A stretch of DNA of 64,000 nt from an uncultured Pelagibacteraceae bacterium (GCA_902629075.1 CACOPK010000002.1:1-64000); one strand, 5' to 3'; positions 53,425 through 64,000 are shown, counted from the stretch's first letter. The notes: generated by a model from the letters alone, not told the origin. Numbers and translations are program-made.

Positions 53425-54240
53425 ATGATCAAACAAGCAATAATACCACTTGCTGGATTAGGCACTAGATTGTTGCCATTGACAAGTGTATTTCCAAAGG
53501 AATTACTGCCTATTAATGGCAAACCAGGTCTAGAATATATTTTAGATGAATGTATTGACGCTGGCATTAACGAAATTATTTTTATTATTTCTAAAAAAAA
53601 AAAACTTATCAAAAAATATTTTTATAATGATAAGTATTATAAAAATATAATTAAAAAAAAAAAAGATAGTAGAATAAATAAAGAATATAATAAAATACTT
53701 AAGTTTAAAAAAAAAATTAAATTTGTTTACCAAAATAATCCATTGGGTACAGGTGACGCTATTTTAAAAACAAAAAATTATATTACAGGTTCTCATTTTT
53801 TGATTTTGTTTCCAGATGATTTAATTATGAAAAAAAATTGTTCAAAACAGATGATTTCAATACATAAAAAATTAAATTGTTCAGTTATGGCATCAATTAA
53901 AGTTAAAAAAAAAAATGTTAGTAGATGGGGAATATATTCAATAAAAAAAAAAATTAGTAAAAATGAATTTTTGATTGATGACGTTGTTGAAAAACCAAAG
54001 ATAAATAATGCCCCTTCTACTAATGCCGTTATAGGTAGATATATTTTACCAAAAGAAATTTTCAATAAACTTACTATTCAAAAAAAAGGCATAGGAGGGG
54101 AAATTCATATAACCGACTCAATAAGAGAACTAATAAAAGAAAAACATAAATTTATTGGCCATAATTTTGCCGGTAAATATCTAGATTGTGGAACTATGTA
54201 CGGTTATATAAATTCATCTTTAAAAATATCTAAATTATGA
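53425..54240 (+). CDS. galU: UTP-glucose-1-phosphate uridylyltransferase
   Basis: KQAIIPLAGLGTRLLPLTSVFPKELLPINGKPGLEYILDE. Confidence 0.94.
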   Translation: MIKQAIIPLAGLGTRLLPLTSVFPKELLPINGKPGLEYILDECIDAGINEIIFIISKKKKLIKKYFYNDKYYKNIIKKKKDSRINKEYNKILKFKKKIKFVYQNNPLGTGDAILKTKNYITGSHFLILFPDDLIMKKNCSKQMISIHKKLNCSVMASIKVKKKNVSRWGIYSIKKKISKNEFLIDDVVEKPKINNAPSTNAVIGRYILPKEIFNKLTIQKKGIGGEIHITDSIRELIKEKHKFIGHNFAGKYLDCGTMYGYINSSLKISKL

Positions 54241-55535
54241 AATTATGCATGATAGGTACTGGCTATGTTGGTCTAGTTAGTGGCGTTTGTTTTGCTGATT
54301 TGGGCAATGAAGTTATATGCGTCGATAAAGATAAAAATAAAATTGATAAGTTAAAAAAATCAATAATTCCAATATACGAACCTGGACTAGATGAATTGGT
54401 TAAAAAAAATTATAAAGCAGGAAGATTAAAATTCTCTACAAATCTTGTGGAATCTGTACAAAAATCTAAAATTATTTTTATTTGTGTAGGTACACCAACA
54501 CTTAGAAATAAATACGAAGCAGATTTATCCCAAGTTTTTTCAGCTGCAAAAGAAATTAGTAAAAATATTAATTCTTTTAAAATTATAATCAATAAATCAA
54601 CAGTCCCAGTTATGACAGGTGATTTAGTTGAAAAAATTATGTCGAAAAATGTTAAAAAAAGTTTGTTCACAATAGTATCAAATCCAGAGTTTTTAAGAGA
54701 AGGTGATGCTATAAGAGATTTTATATATCCTGACAGAATTGTCATTGGAACATCTGACAGAAAAGCAAATAAACTATTACGAAATTTGTATTTACCTCTT
54801 ATTTCAAAAGGAGCAAAATACATAAGTACTTCAAGAAGAGCAGCAGAATTGATTAAATATGCATCAAATGCTTTCTTAGCTACAAAAATAACTTTTATTA
54901 ATGAATTGGCAAATCTATGTGAAAAATTAAAAATAAATGTTGAAGATGTTTCAATTGGTATGGGAACTGATAAAAGAATAGGAGGACGATTTTTAAGAGC
55001 TGGTCCTGCTTATGGCGGATCTTGTTTTCCAAAAGATACTAGAGCAATTGTTGATACCGCAAATAAATCCAAAGTTTCTTTATCTGTAATTAAAACTGTA
55101 ATAAATTCTAATGATAATAGATCAGGAATATTACTAAAAAGAGTTAAAAAAATTTTAAATAATAAAATTAAGAATAAAAATATTACTTTTTTAGGAGTAA
55201 CATTTAAAGCAAATACGGATGATATGCGCGAGTCAGCCTGTTTAAAAATGATACCTTATTTAAATAAAAAAGGTGCTAAAATTAGGTATTATGACCCAAC
55301 TGGAGAAAAAAAGGAATTTATTAAATTTAAAAATGTTCAATATAAAAATACTATTAAAGATGCATGTGAGTTATCTGATCTAGTAATTGTTCATACTGAA
55401 TGGAATGAATTTAAATTGATTGACTTAAAAAAAATTATTAAAAAGAAGAGCTTTAGTGTATATGATATGCGAAACATTTACTCACCTGAAAAAATGAAAA
55501 AACAAAATATAAAATATTTCGGTGTTGGTAGATAA
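54237..55535 (+). CDS. ugd: UDP-glucose 6-dehydrogenase
   Basis: IGTGYVGLVSGVCFADLGN, GPAYGGSCFPKDTRAI catalytic Cys motif. Confidence 0.95.
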   Translation: MKLCMIGTGYVGLVSGVCFADLGNEVICVDKDKNKIDKLKKSIIPIYEPGLDELVKKNYKAGRLKFSTNLVESVQKSKIIFICVGTPTLRNKYEADLSQVFSAAKEISKNINSFKIIINKSTVPVMTGDLVEKIMSKNVKKSLFTIVSNPEFLREGDAIRDFIYPDRIVIGTSDRKANKLLRNLYLPLISKGAKYISTSRRAAELIKYASNAFLATKITFINELANLCEKLKINVEDVSIGMGTDKRIGGRFLRAGPAYGGSCFPKDTRAIVDTANKSKVSLSVIKTVINSNDNRSGILLKRVKKILNNKIKNKNITFLGVTFKANTDDMRESACLKMIPYLNKKGAKIRYYDPTGEKKEFIKFKNVQYKNTIKDACELSDLVIVHTEWNEFKLIDLKKIIKKKSFSVYDMRNIYSPEKMKKQNIKYFGVGR

Positions 55536-55536
55536 A

Positions 55537-55998
55537 TTAATTTAATTCAAAAATTGCATCAACTTCAACAGCAACACCTAAGGGCAAGCTATTAGCACTT
55601 ACCGCTGCTCTAGTATGCATACCTTTTTCTCCAAAAATTTTTACTATAGTATCAGATGCACCATTTATTACTTTTGGCTGTTCATTAAAATTGTCTGTTG
55701 AGTTGACAAACCCTGTAAGTTTAATGCAGGATTTTATTTTTGAAAGATCACCATTTAAATGCTTTTTCGCTTGGGATACTATATTTAAAGCACATCTGAT
55801 TGCTGCTTGATAGCCTTGATCAGTATTAAAATCTTTTCCTAATTTTCCTTTAATTAAATTACCATTGGCATCATTAGAAATTTGGCCTGAAATATATAAA
55901 AATTTACCTATTTCTTTAGTCGCTACATAGGATCCAACTGGATCTGTAGCAGATGGCAAATTTAAATTGTTTTTTTTTAAATTTTCCTCAAAATTCAT
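55537..55998 (-). CDS. RidA (YjgF/YER057c/UK114) family protein
   Basis: ATKEIGKFLYISGQISNDANG, GMHTRAAVSANSLPLGVAVEVDAIFEL. Confidence 0.88.
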   Translation of the reverse strand: MNFEENLKKNNLNLPSATDPVGSYVATKEIGKFLYISGQISNDANGNLIKGKLGKDFNTDQGYQAAIRCALNIVSQAKKHLNGDLSKIKSCIKLTGFVNSTDNFNEQPKVINGASDTIVKIFGEKGMHTRAAVSANSLPLGVAVEVDAIFELN

Positions 55999-56216
55999 TT
56001 CTTTTTTTTAAACCAATCTGAAAGATACTTTTTTTCTTTTACATTTGATGCATCAATTTCAACATCTCCAAATGTGGAAGATTTATTTTTTGCCTTTTTT
56101 GTTATGCAACCAAGGTACTCTTTTGATAATTTTTTAATTCCTGAGCAATCTATTGCGCTATAAACAGTTTCATTATAAACAAAAAATATGAAAACTATTA
56201 AAATTATTTTTTTCAT
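55995..56216 (-). CDS. Small exported hypothetical protein
   Basis: 73 aa with N-terminal signal-like segment MKKIILIVFIFFVYNETVYSA; 4-nt overlaps with both neighbours. Confidence 0.6.
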   Translation of the reverse strand: MKKIILIVFIFFVYNETVYSAIDCSGIKKLSKEYLGCITKKAKNKSSTFGDVEIDASNVKEKKYLSDWFKKKK

Positions 56217-58750
56217 TTTTTTTTTCTTTTTTTATTTTTATCGTATTCTTTTCTTTTTTCTATCAAAATTAATGCCTCTTCCATAGTTAATTCTGTAGGA
56301 TCTTTTTCTTCAGGAATAGTTGCATTTAAGGATTTATATTTAATATACGGTCCGTACTGACCTTTCATAATCCTCACAGGCTTTTTATCTTCCGGATGTT
56401 CTCCTAGATCTTTAATTAAAGATGAAGATATTCTTCCTGGTTTTGCCTCAGCAATAAGTGTGATAGCTCTATTTAAGCCTATTGTAAAAAGTTCTTCGAC
56501 ATTTTCTATTCTAGCTGATTTATTTTCACACTTAAGATACGGTCCAAATCTTCCTGAATTTATAGTTATATCCTTACCGTTTTCTGGATGTTGACCTATA
56601 ACTTTTGGAAGTGAACATAAGTATTTTGCTTTTTCTAAATCTATTTGATCAATTTCTATTCCTTTTGGAATTGAAATATTTTTTAAATTATCATTTATTT
56701 TTTTCTTTTTCTTTGTTGATATTTCTTGTTCGGCTATTTCATACTGAAGATAAGGACCGAACCTTCCACTTTTTAAATAAATATTCTTACCATTTTCATT
56801 TATACCTATTAATTTAGGTTCTGCCAAAGCGATTTGATCATTTGCCTTTGACTTTGAAAGAGGTCTAGTAAACTTACATTCGGGATAGTTTGAACATCCA
56901 ATAAAAGCACCACCTCGAAAGCTATTTTTTAAACTTAATTCTCCTGTGCTGCATAGTTTACATTGTCTATTAATTTTACCATTTTTATCAGCTTCAAAGA
57001 TAAGTTCTCCAAGACTTTCATTTAGAAGATCCAGTACTTCTCTTGTTCTTTTTTCTTTTACATTTGCAACATTGGTGTTGAAATCTTTCCAGAAATTATC
57101 TAACACTTTGATCCATTCTTCTTTGCCAGCTGTAATGTCGTCTAGCTGCTCTTCTAAACCAGCTGTAAAACCATAATCTACATATTTTGTAAAAAGTTTC
57201 TCCAAAAAAGCTGATAATAATTTACCTCTATCAGTTGGAAAAAAACGCTTGTTAACTATATCGGCGTATCCTCTATTTGATATTACAGATATTATACTTG
57301 CATAGGTAGAGGGTCTGCCAATTCCTAATTCTTCAAGTTTTTTAACTAAACTTGCCTCAGAAAATCTTGGTGGTGGTTGAGTGAAATGTTGTTCGTCTAT
57401 AAACTCTATAGCTGAAACTTCTCCTCTATCAACACTCGGTAGAATTTTTTCATCCTCATCCTCAATTCTTGTTAATTTTAAAAAACCATCAAATTTGATT
57501 GTAGATCCTGAACATTTAAATTGATTTAAATTGTCATCAGAAATGATTGTAATAGTTTTTCTATCAAACTTTGCAGCTTCCATTTGTGACGAAAGTGCTC
57601 TCGACCATATTAAATCATATAATTTAACTTGATCACTGCTCAAAAATCTTTTCATACTCTCTGGTGTTCTAGAAATGTCAGTTGGTCTTATTGCTTCATG
57701 TGCCTCCTGAGCATTTTTTGCTTTTTTTCCAGAATAATTATTAGGTTCTCTAGGAAGATAAATATCTCCATAAGAGTCTTTTATAAATTTTCGAAAATCT
57801 GTAACGGCATCTTTAGAAATATTAGTCCCATCTGTTCTCATGTATGTAATTAATCCAACTGTGTCACCATCAACATCTATACCTTGATATAATCTTTGTG
57901 CAATTTGCATCGTTCTAGAAGCACCGAAACCTAATTTGCTTGATGCTGTTTGTTGTAAAGTTGACGTAGTAAAAGGTCCAAGTGGATTTCTTGTATAAAT
58001 TTTAGAACTTATATCTGAAATATTATACTTTGATTTTTTTATTATATCAGTTGCATTGTTAATATCTTCTTTATTTTTAAAAGTGAATTTTTCAACTTTG
58101 ATATCATTAAGAATCACAATATTTGAGTTTAAGATATCCCCACTAGATGTTTTAAAATTTACATTAAGTGTCCAAAATTCATCGGGTTTAAACTGTTCTA
58201 TTTCGTGTTCTCTTTCAGTTAATAATCTTAATGCAACAGATTGTACACGTCCGGCTGATTTTGAGCCTGGGAGTTTTGTCCAAAGAATAGGAGAGATATT
58301 AAATCCTACAAGATAATCAAGAGCTCTTCTTGCCATGTAAGCGTCAACTAAATTTGATTCTATATTTCTAGGGTTATCTATTCCGTTGGTTACTGCCTTT
58401 TTAGTTATCTCGTTGAAAACCACTCTTTCGATTTTTTTATCTTTTAAAAGTTTTTTCTCATTTAGATACTCTTTAACATGCCATGCTATAGCTTCACCTT
58501 CGCGATCTGGGTCTGTAGCCAAAATTATTTTTTCTGATTTTTTTGCTGCATCGGTTATTTCTTTTAAATATTTTTTTGAAAAACTATCCACTTCCCAGAT
58601 CATTTTAAATTTATCTTCTGGGTTGACTGATCCATTTTTAGAAGGGAGATCTCTAATATGACCATAGCTAGCTAAAACAGTATATTTATCTCCTAAATAT
58701 TTATTTATAGTTTTAGCTTTTGCAGGACTTTCAACAATGACAAGATTCAT
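56213..58750 (-). CDS. topA: DNA topoisomerase I
   Basis: LVIVESPAKAKTINKYLGDKYTVLASYGHIRDLP, GLITYMRTDGTNIS active site, C-terminal Cys4 zinc finger. Confidence 0.98.
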   Translation of the reverse strand: MNLVIVESPAKAKTINKYLGDKYTVLASYGHIRDLPSKNGSVNPEDKFKMIWEVDSFSKKYLKEITDAAKKSEKIILATDPDREGEAIAWHVKEYLNEKKLLKDKKIERVVFNEITKKAVTNGIDNPRNIESNLVDAYMARRALDYLVGFNISPILWTKLPGSKSAGRVQSVALRLLTEREHEIEQFKPDEFWTLNVNFKTSSGDILNSNIVILNDIKVEKFTFKNKEDINNATDIIKKSKYNISDISSKIYTRNPLGPFTTSTLQQTASSKLGFGASRTMQIAQRLYQGIDVDGDTVGLITYMRTDGTNISKDAVTDFRKFIKDSYGDIYLPREPNNYSGKKAKNAQEAHEAIRPTDISRTPESMKRFLSSDQVKLYDLIWSRALSSQMEAAKFDRKTITIISDDNLNQFKCSGSTIKFDGFLKLTRIEDEDEKILPSVDRGEVSAIEFIDEQHFTQPPPRFSEASLVKKLEELGIGRPSTYASIISVISNRGYADIVNKRFFPTDRGKLLSAFLEKLFTKYVDYGFTAGLEEQLDDITAGKEEWIKVLDNFWKDFNTNVANVKEKRTREVLDLLNESLGELIFEADKNGKINRQCKLCSTGELSLKNSFRGGAFIGCSNYPECKFTRPLSKSKANDQIALAEPKLIGINENGKNIYLKSGRFGPYLQYEIAEQEISTKKKKKINDNLKNISIPKGIEIDQIDLEKAKYLCSLPKVIGQHPENGKDITINSGRFGPYLKCENKSARIENVEELFTIGLNRAITLIAEAKPGRISSSLIKDLGEHPEDKKPVRIMKGQYGPYIKYKSLNATIPEEKDPTELTMEEALILIEKRKEYDKNKKRKKK

Positions 58751-58789
58751 AAATATTTAAACTACACAAAAAATATACAGATAGTCAAA

Positions 58790-59368
58790 TTAATAAATTT
58801 TTGTTTTAGATTCGTTGCGATTTAACAGTCTTTTTATATTTTCCCGGTGAGTATAAAAAATTAAAACAAACATTATTATAAAGAAAAAAATTACATCACT
58901 TTTCAAAATAAAAAAATTAATAATTGGAATTGATAAACTTCCTATCAAAGATGATAATGATGAGTATTTAAATATCAAAAAAGTTGTAAACCAAACGACA
59001 CCAAAAGCAACTCCTAGATAAATATCTATACAGCATAATATTCCAACATATGTTGCAACACCTTTGCCACCCTTAAATTTTAACCACACTGGAAAAACAT
59101 GTCCTAAAAAAACAGATAATGATGCAATATATAAATATTCTATAAAATAAACTTTAACAAAAATCACAGGTATAACTGCTTTAACAATATCTAAAATTAA
59201 AGTCGCGTACCCAATTGATTTACTGCCAGTTCTTAAAGCATTTGTTGCACCGATATTTCCCGAGCCTATCTCTCTTATATCTTTTTTTAAAAAAATTCTT
59301 GTTAAAAGAAAACCAAACGGAATTGATCCTAATAGATATGAAATAATAATAATTAATTCTAGTTTCAT
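58790..59368 (-). CDS. plsY: Acyl phosphate:glycerol-3-phosphate acyltransferase
   Basis: YLLGSIPFGFLLTRIFLKKDIREIGSGNIGATNALRTG, GHVFPVWLKFKGGKGVAT. Confidence 0.96.
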   Translation of the reverse strand: MKLELIIIISYLLGSIPFGFLLTRIFLKKDIREIGSGNIGATNALRTGSKSIGYATLILDIVKAVIPVIFVKVYFIEYLYIASLSVFLGHVFPVWLKFKGGKGVATYVGILCCIDIYLGVAFGVVWFTTFLIFKYSSLSSLIGSLSIPIINFFILKSDVIFFFIIMFVLIFYTHRENIKRLLNRNESKTKIY

Positions 59369-60660
59369 TTCAACTTGAACAATTCCTTTCCATTTACAAA
59401 AGTACTGATGACTTTGCCTTGTAACTTTCTACCTTCTATAGATGTATTTTTTGATTTTGACACTAGATTTTCTTTTTTAACAACCCATGGTCTATTAATA
59501 TCAACGATACAAAAATCGCCATCTGTTCCAACACTTAAATTTCCCTTATTAATTTTTAAAATTTTTGCAGGATTGTGGGTGATCACTTCAATAATTTTTT
59601 CCAATTTTATTGAGCCATTGTGAAACTGTTCTAATGCCAAACTTAAAAGTGTCTCTATCCCTGATGCACCAGTTGCCGCTTGTGAAAAAGTCAATCTTTT
59701 AGATTCTTCATCTTCTGGTTTATGATCTGACACTATTACATCGATTAAATTTTTATTAATTCCATCTATGAGGGACATTCTATCATCTTCAGTTCTTAGA
59801 GGCGGTGAAAGTTTTAAAAAAGTTCTAAATTCGCCTATATCATTTTCATTTAAGGCTAGATTGTTAATTGACACACCAGTTGTGAAATTAACTATATCTT
59901 TTTTATAATTTATTAAATCCAAAGATTTTCTGCTTGAAATTTGAGAAATATGATACCTGCAATTTGTTTCTTCTAATAAACTTAAATCTCTCTCTATAAT
60001 TATTTTTTCAGCTAGATCAGATATTCCTGGAATTCCTAATTTAGTAGATATTATACCCTCATTAATCATTCCATCTTTTGATAATTCTGCATCTTCTGCA
60101 TGTTGCATTATCAGACAGCCAAAGTCATAAGCTGATTTGATTATTCTAGACATAACTCGAGGACTTTGAATAGATTTTATTCCATCTGTAAAACCTACAA
60201 TGCCTTTGTTTTTCAAAAGACCAAACTCACACATATTAGTTCCCTCAGCGTCTTTTGTTAACGTTGCTGTAGGAAATATATTTATTTTTGATTTATCTCT
60301 TCCTCTTCTTTGAATGAAATCAACTATAGAAACACTATCAATTACAGGCTTTGTATTTGGCATTGTTACAACAGATGTAATTCCTCCTGCTAACGCCGCC
60401 TCGCTTAAAGATCTATAATTTTCTTTATACTCATAGCCTGGTTCTCCACCAAAAACTCTCATATCAACTACTCCAGGAAAAATGTGTTTGCCTGTTAAAT
60501 CAGTACATTTCTCTCTAGATGGAATATTGTTTTTATTAACCCTTTTGCCAGAAGCTTCAATTTTTCCTTTTTCATTAATAATTAATCCTCCGATTTCGTT
60601 AATTGCATTACATGGATCAATTATGTGAGCATTTAAAAAATATTTTTTTTTATTTATCAT
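59365..60660 (-). CDS. Dihydroorotase-like protein, probably the catalytically degenerate PyrC'/pseudo-DHOase type
   Basis: DHOase fold motifs but GVVDMRVFGGEPGYEYKE replaces the DxHxH metal motif; TDHAPH-type motif is SDHKPE; directly downstream of pyrB. Confidence 0.85.
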   Translation of the reverse strand: MINKKKYFLNAHIIDPCNAINEIGGLIINEKGKIEASGKRVNKNNIPSREKCTDLTGKHIFPGVVDMRVFGGEPGYEYKENYRSLSEAALAGGITSVVTMPNTKPVIDSVSIVDFIQRRGRDKSKINIFPTATLTKDAEGTNMCEFGLLKNKGIVGFTDGIKSIQSPRVMSRIIKSAYDFGCLIMQHAEDAELSKDGMINEGIISTKLGIPGISDLAEKIIIERDLSLLEETNCRYHISQISSRKSLDLINYKKDIVNFTTGVSINNLALNENDIGEFRTFLKLSPPLRTEDDRMSLIDGINKNLIDVIVSDHKPEDEESKRLTFSQAATGASGIETLLSLALEQFHNGSIKLEKIIEVITHNPAKILKINKGNLSVGTDGDFCIVDINRPWVVKKENLVSKSKNTSIEGRKLQGKVISTFVNGKELFKLK

Positions 60661-61622
60661 TAGCTACAAAAAATTTTCAAACAAGCCATTCTTATTGCAA
60701 CACCAAGTTCAACTTGCTCCTTAATAACACTTTTATTTATATCATCTGCCAACATTGTATCTATTTCTATACCTCTATTCATGGGCCCGGGGTGCATGAT
60801 TAATGCATCAGTTTTGGCAAATTCTAATTTTTCGGGTGATAAACCATAATATTCATAGTACTCTCGATTTGATGATAAATATGAACTTGTCATTCTTTCA
60901 TTTTGAAGTCTGAGCATCATTACTATATCACAATCTTTCACTCCTTTTTTCATATCTGTATAGATATTAACTCCAAATTTTTCTAAATCTTTTGGCAATA
61001 AATTTGATGGCCCAATAATATTTACTTCAGCTCCTAACATAGTTAATAAATATATATTTGATCTTGCAACTCTTGAATGCAATATGTCACCGCAAATTGC
61101 AATTTTTAAACCTTCTATATTTTTTTTTCTATTAATTATTGTTAAAGCATCTAGTAATGCTTGCGTTGGGTGTTCTCTTCTCCCATCCCCAGCATTTAAA
61201 ACTCCGCAATTAACTTTTTGAGATAACAAATTACAAGCACCGGAGTCTTGATGTCTAATGACAATTATGTCTGGATGCATTGCATTTAATGTCATTGCTG
61301 TGTCGATCAAAGTTTCTCCTTTTTTGATCGCTGAATTGGTAATATTCATTGACATTACATCTGCGCCCAGTCTCTTACCAGCTAACTCAAAAGAACTTTG
61401 TGTCCTTGTTGATGGCTCAAAGAATAAGTTTATTTGTGTCTTACCTTTTAAAATATCTAATTTTTTATTTTTACTTCTATTAAGATCGATAAATTGTTTA
61501 GCTTCATTCAATATATGTTTAATTTCTGAAACTTTTAAATCTTGAATACCAAGGAGATGTTTAGGTGAATTTTTAATAGCTTTTTTTGTGTCATTGGCCA
61601 TTAAAGCTAACTCTATAGCCAT
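60660..61622 (-). CDS. pyrB: Aspartate carbamoyltransferase catalytic subunit
   Basis: [44 protein letters not shown]. Confidence 0.97.
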   Translation of the reverse strand: MAIELALMANDTKKAIKNSPKHLLGIQDLKVSEIKHILNEAKQFIDLNRSKNKKLDILKGKTQINLFFEPSTRTQSSFELAGKRLGADVMSMNITNSAIKKGETLIDTAMTLNAMHPDIIVIRHQDSGACNLLSQKVNCGVLNAGDGRREHPTQALLDALTIINRKKNIEGLKIAICGDILHSRVARSNIYLLTMLGAEVNIIGPSNLLPKDLEKFGVNIYTDMKKGVKDCDIVMMLRLQNERMTSSYLSSNREYYEYYGLSPEKLEFAKTDALIMHPGPMNRGIEIDTMLADDINKSVIKEQVELGVAIRMACLKIFCS

Positions 61623-61643
61623 ATTGTCTCATATAATCAAGTG

Positions 61644-62099
61644 TTATTTATCTAAATAATCCAAAACTCCTTGAAGTATGAAAGTAGCTGAATTTTGATC
61701 AATATTTTTCACTCTTTTTGATACGTTAACATCAAGTTGACTTGATAAATTAAATGAACCAACAGTTGAAAGTCTTTCATCCCAAAGGACTGTAGGAATC
61801 TCTAAATCTTTATATATAAGTTTTATTTTGTCTTTTACTGATTGCGCTGAAGGTCCTTCTGTTCCATCCATATTTAAAGGAAGACCAAAAACAATTCCCT
61901 TAATGTTATTTTCTAAAATTAATTCTTTAAATTTTAAACATAGGTATTTTATATTTATAAACTCAATTGTCTCTAAAGGAGTGGCAATTTTTCTATTTTC
62001 ATCACATATAGAAATACCAATTCGTTTTGAACCCATGTCGACACCTAATAGTCTAGATTTGTTGTCTAATTGAACCTTTAATTCATCAATTGTGATCAT
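61644..62099 (-). CDS. ruvX: Putative Holliday junction resolvase / pre-16S rRNA nuclease YqgF
   Basis: RLLGVDMGSKRIGISICDENRKIATPLETI, VFGLPLNMDGTEGPSAQ, WDERLST. Confidence 0.93.
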   Translation of the reverse strand: MITIDELKVQLDNKSRLLGVDMGSKRIGISICDENRKIATPLETIEFINIKYLCLKFKELILENNIKGIVFGLPLNMDGTEGPSAQSVKDKIKLIYKDLEIPTVLWDERLSTVGSFNLSSQLDVNVSKRVKNIDQNSATFILQGVLDYLDK

Positions 62100-62118
62100 A
62101 TTGTAATTTCTAAATATA

Positions 62119-62147
62119 ATGATAATTTGCCTTTAATTAATTATCAT
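62119..62147. promoter_or_regulatory. Perfect 9-bp inverted repeat abutting the gatC start codon (hairpin or operator)
   Basis: ATGATAATT(62119-62127)-TGCCTTTAATT-AATTATCAT(62139-62147); gatC ATG at 62148. Confidence 0.45.
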
Positions 62148-62435
62148 ATGAGTATAGATCTTAAAACAGTAAAACACATATCTAAATTATCAAGAATTTC
62201 AATTGATGATCAAAAAGCTAAGAAATTGGAGAAAGATCTAAATGCTATATTTAAGTGGATAGAGCAACTTAATCAGTTAAATACTGATAAAGTTGAACCT
62301 CTAACATCAATCGCTGAAACAACACTAAGATTCAGAAAAGACCAAATAGAATCTAAAAATATTAGAGAAGATATTCTAAAAAATTCCCCCAAAGACAACA
62401 AAGACTATTTCGTAGTACCAAAGGTTGTAGAGTAA
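62148..62435 (+). CDS. gatC: Asp/Glu-tRNA amidotransferase subunit C
   Basis: [19 protein letters not shown]…[25 protein letters not shown]. Start placed at ATG 62148 instead of TTG 62127. Confidence 0.92.
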   Translation: MSIDLKTVKHISKLSRISIDDQKAKKLEKDLNAIFKWIEQLNQLNTDKVEPLTSIAETTLRFRKDQIESKNIREDILKNSPKDNKDYFVVPKVVE

Positions 62436-63892
62436 TGACTAATTTAATTGATTTAACACTCAGCGATCTTGTAAAAAAAATAAAATCTAAGGAAATTTCA
62501 TCAAAAGAAATAACAAGTGTCTATATAGAAAGATCTAATAAATCGAAAAAACTTAATACTTATGTCGAACAAACTTTTGACGAGGCAATAAAAAACTCTG
62601 AAAAATTTGATAACAACCCTAATTTTAATAAAAAACTTTCGGGTATACCACTTGCTGTAAAAGATTTATTTTGTACAAAAAATGTAAAAACAACAGCGGG
62701 TAGTAAAATTTTAGAAAATTTTGTGCCAACCTACGAAGCAACAGTTACTCAAAATTTATGGAATGAAGGAGCAATTTTGCTTGGAAAATTAAATTGCGAT
62801 GAATTTGCAATGGGATCCTCAAACGAAACAAGTTATTTTGGAAATGTTATTAGTCCAATTGATGATAATTTAGTTCCAGGAGGTTCTTCAGGTGGATCTG
62901 CTTCTGCTTTAGCTGCAAAACTTACTCCTGCTACCATAGGAACCGATACTGGTGGATCAATAAGACAACCTGCTTCTTTCACAGGTACAGTTGGTTTAAA
63001 ACCTACTTACGGAAGTTGCTCAAGGTATGGTATAGTTGCTTTTGCATCCTCATTGGATCAGGCAGGTCCAATGACTAGAGATGTTAAAGATTGTGCATTA
63101 ATGCTTGAGGTTATAAGCTCATTTGATCCTAAAGACTCAACTTCAATTAATTTTAAACGTCCAAATTATTTTTCTGACTTAAATAAAAATATTAAGGGAA
63201 AAAAAATTGGAATCCCCAAAGAATACAGAGTCGATGGGATGCCTACTGAAATTGAAAATTTATGGGAAAAAGGAAAAACTTATTTAAAAGATTGTGGCGC
63301 TGAAATCATAGATATTTCATTGCCTCACACAAATTACGCTTTACCTGCATATTATATAGTGGCTCCAGCAGAAGCATCATCAAATTTAGCTAGATATGAC
63401 GGTGTAAAATATGGTTTTAGAGCTGATGGTGAAAATTTAATTGATATGTATGAAAAAACAAGATCTCTAGGCTTTGGAGATGAAGTAAAAAGAAGAATAA
63501 TGATTGGTACCTATGTACTATCCTCTGGATATTATGATGCTTATTATTTAAAGGCTCAAAAGGTAAGAAAACTTATTAAAAATGATTTTGATAAAGTATT
63601 TAATAAGGTAGATGCAATTTTAACTCCTTCAACACCAAGTTCAGCATTTAAAATTGGAGATAAAACTAATGATCCTGTTTCAATGTATTTAAATGATATA
63701 TTTACAGTTCCTGTAAATTTAGCTGGTTTGCCGGGTATATCTATCCCAGCAGGATTAGATAAAAACAATTATCCTTTAGGATTACAAATAATTGGAAAAC
63801 CATTTGATGAACAAGTAATATTGGATATTGCATTTTCTATGGAAGAAAAAATTAATTTTAAATTAAAAACGAATGATTGGTGGATTAAGTGA
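62435..63892 (+). CDS. gatA: Asp/Glu-tRNA amidotransferase subunit A
   Basis: Amidase signature [51 protein letters not shown]. Confidence 0.97.
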   Translation: MTNLIDLTLSDLVKKIKSKEISSKEITSVYIERSNKSKKLNTYVEQTFDEAIKNSEKFDNNPNFNKKLSGIPLAVKDLFCTKNVKTTAGSKILENFVPTYEATVTQNLWNEGAILLGKLNCDEFAMGSSNETSYFGNVISPIDDNLVPGGSSGGSASALAAKLTPATIGTDTGGSIRQPASFTGTVGLKPTYGSCSRYGIVAFASSLDQAGPMTRDVKDCALMLEVISSFDPKDSTSINFKRPNYFSDLNKNIKGKKIGIPKEYRVDGMPTEIENLWEKGKTYLKDCGAEIIDISLPHTNYALPAYYIVAPAEASSNLARYDGVKYGFRADGENLIDMYEKTRSLGFGDEVKRRIMIGTYVLSSGYYDAYYLKAQKVRKLIKNDFDKVFNKVDAILTPSTPSSAFKIGDKTNDPVSMYLNDIFTVPVNLAGLPGISIPAGLDKNNYPLGLQIIGKPFDEQVILDIAFSMEEKINFKLKTNDWWIK

Positions 63893-64000
63893 GTAAAGAT
63901 CAATACATAATTGAGAAAAATGAAAATAAATATGAAGTAATAATTGGCTTGGAAGTTCATGCTCAAGTACTTTCAGAGTCAAAATTATTTTCTACATCTG
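63889..64000 (+). CDS. gatB: Asp/Glu-tRNA amidotransferase subunit B (N-terminus, truncated by window end)
   Basis: GTG start overlapping the gatA stop (GTGA); [37 protein letters not shown] matches the GatB N-terminus. Confidence 0.93.
   Translation, partial: MSKDQYIIEKNENKYEVIIGLEVHAQVLSESKLFSTS

Noticed and set aside
53585-53720. Long poly-A/T tracts in galU as a possible phase-variation signal
   Set aside because: Poly-A runs are common across this AT-rich genome and encode Lys in an intact ORF; no evidence of slippage.

Overview
AT-rich, gene-dense chromosomal window, most consistent with a SAR11/Pelagibacter-like alphaproteobacterium. That lineage call is an inference from composition, very short intergenic gaps and gene order. 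Almost all of it is core genome: (i) cimA, trmJ-like, rpsD; (ii) a minus-strand sfsA-map-purB-purC-purS-purQ-purL-bolA-grxD run; (iii) an accessory sugar/methyltransferase cassette (13.0-17.2 kb) followed by tRNA-Leu and a large multi-TM protein; (iv) tRNA-Thr / rlmB / tRNA-Tyr / tRNA-Gly / tuf / tRNA-Trp / secE-nusG; (v) one continuous rplKAJL-rpoBC-rpsLG-fusA-S10-spc-alpha ribosomal/RNA polymerase supercluster (23.3-49.6 kb); (vi) lipB, mgtE, panC, galU-ugd, topA, plsY, pyrC-like/pyrB, ruvX and gatCAB. No CRISPR, IS element, prophage or rRNA gene was seen. The most interesting signal is the 148-nt gap upstream of rpsL. It holds a consensus-like promoter and a predicted three-way-junction RNA whose third arm contains UGCCA-AACU-AGCCGCUGUAA, which closely resembles the universally conserved 16S rRNA 530 loop (UGCCA-GC-AGCCGCGGUAA), a contact site of S12, the product of rpsL. 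This suggests S12 autoregulation by rRNA mimicry. Other points of interest are a dihydroorotase homologue lacking the HxH metal motif, a GDP-mannose-dehydratase-like protein with an altered catalytic motif, loss of rpmD and rpmJ from the ribosomal cluster, near-absence of space for classical r-protein leaders, and a 191-nt intergenic region with tandem small hairpins.
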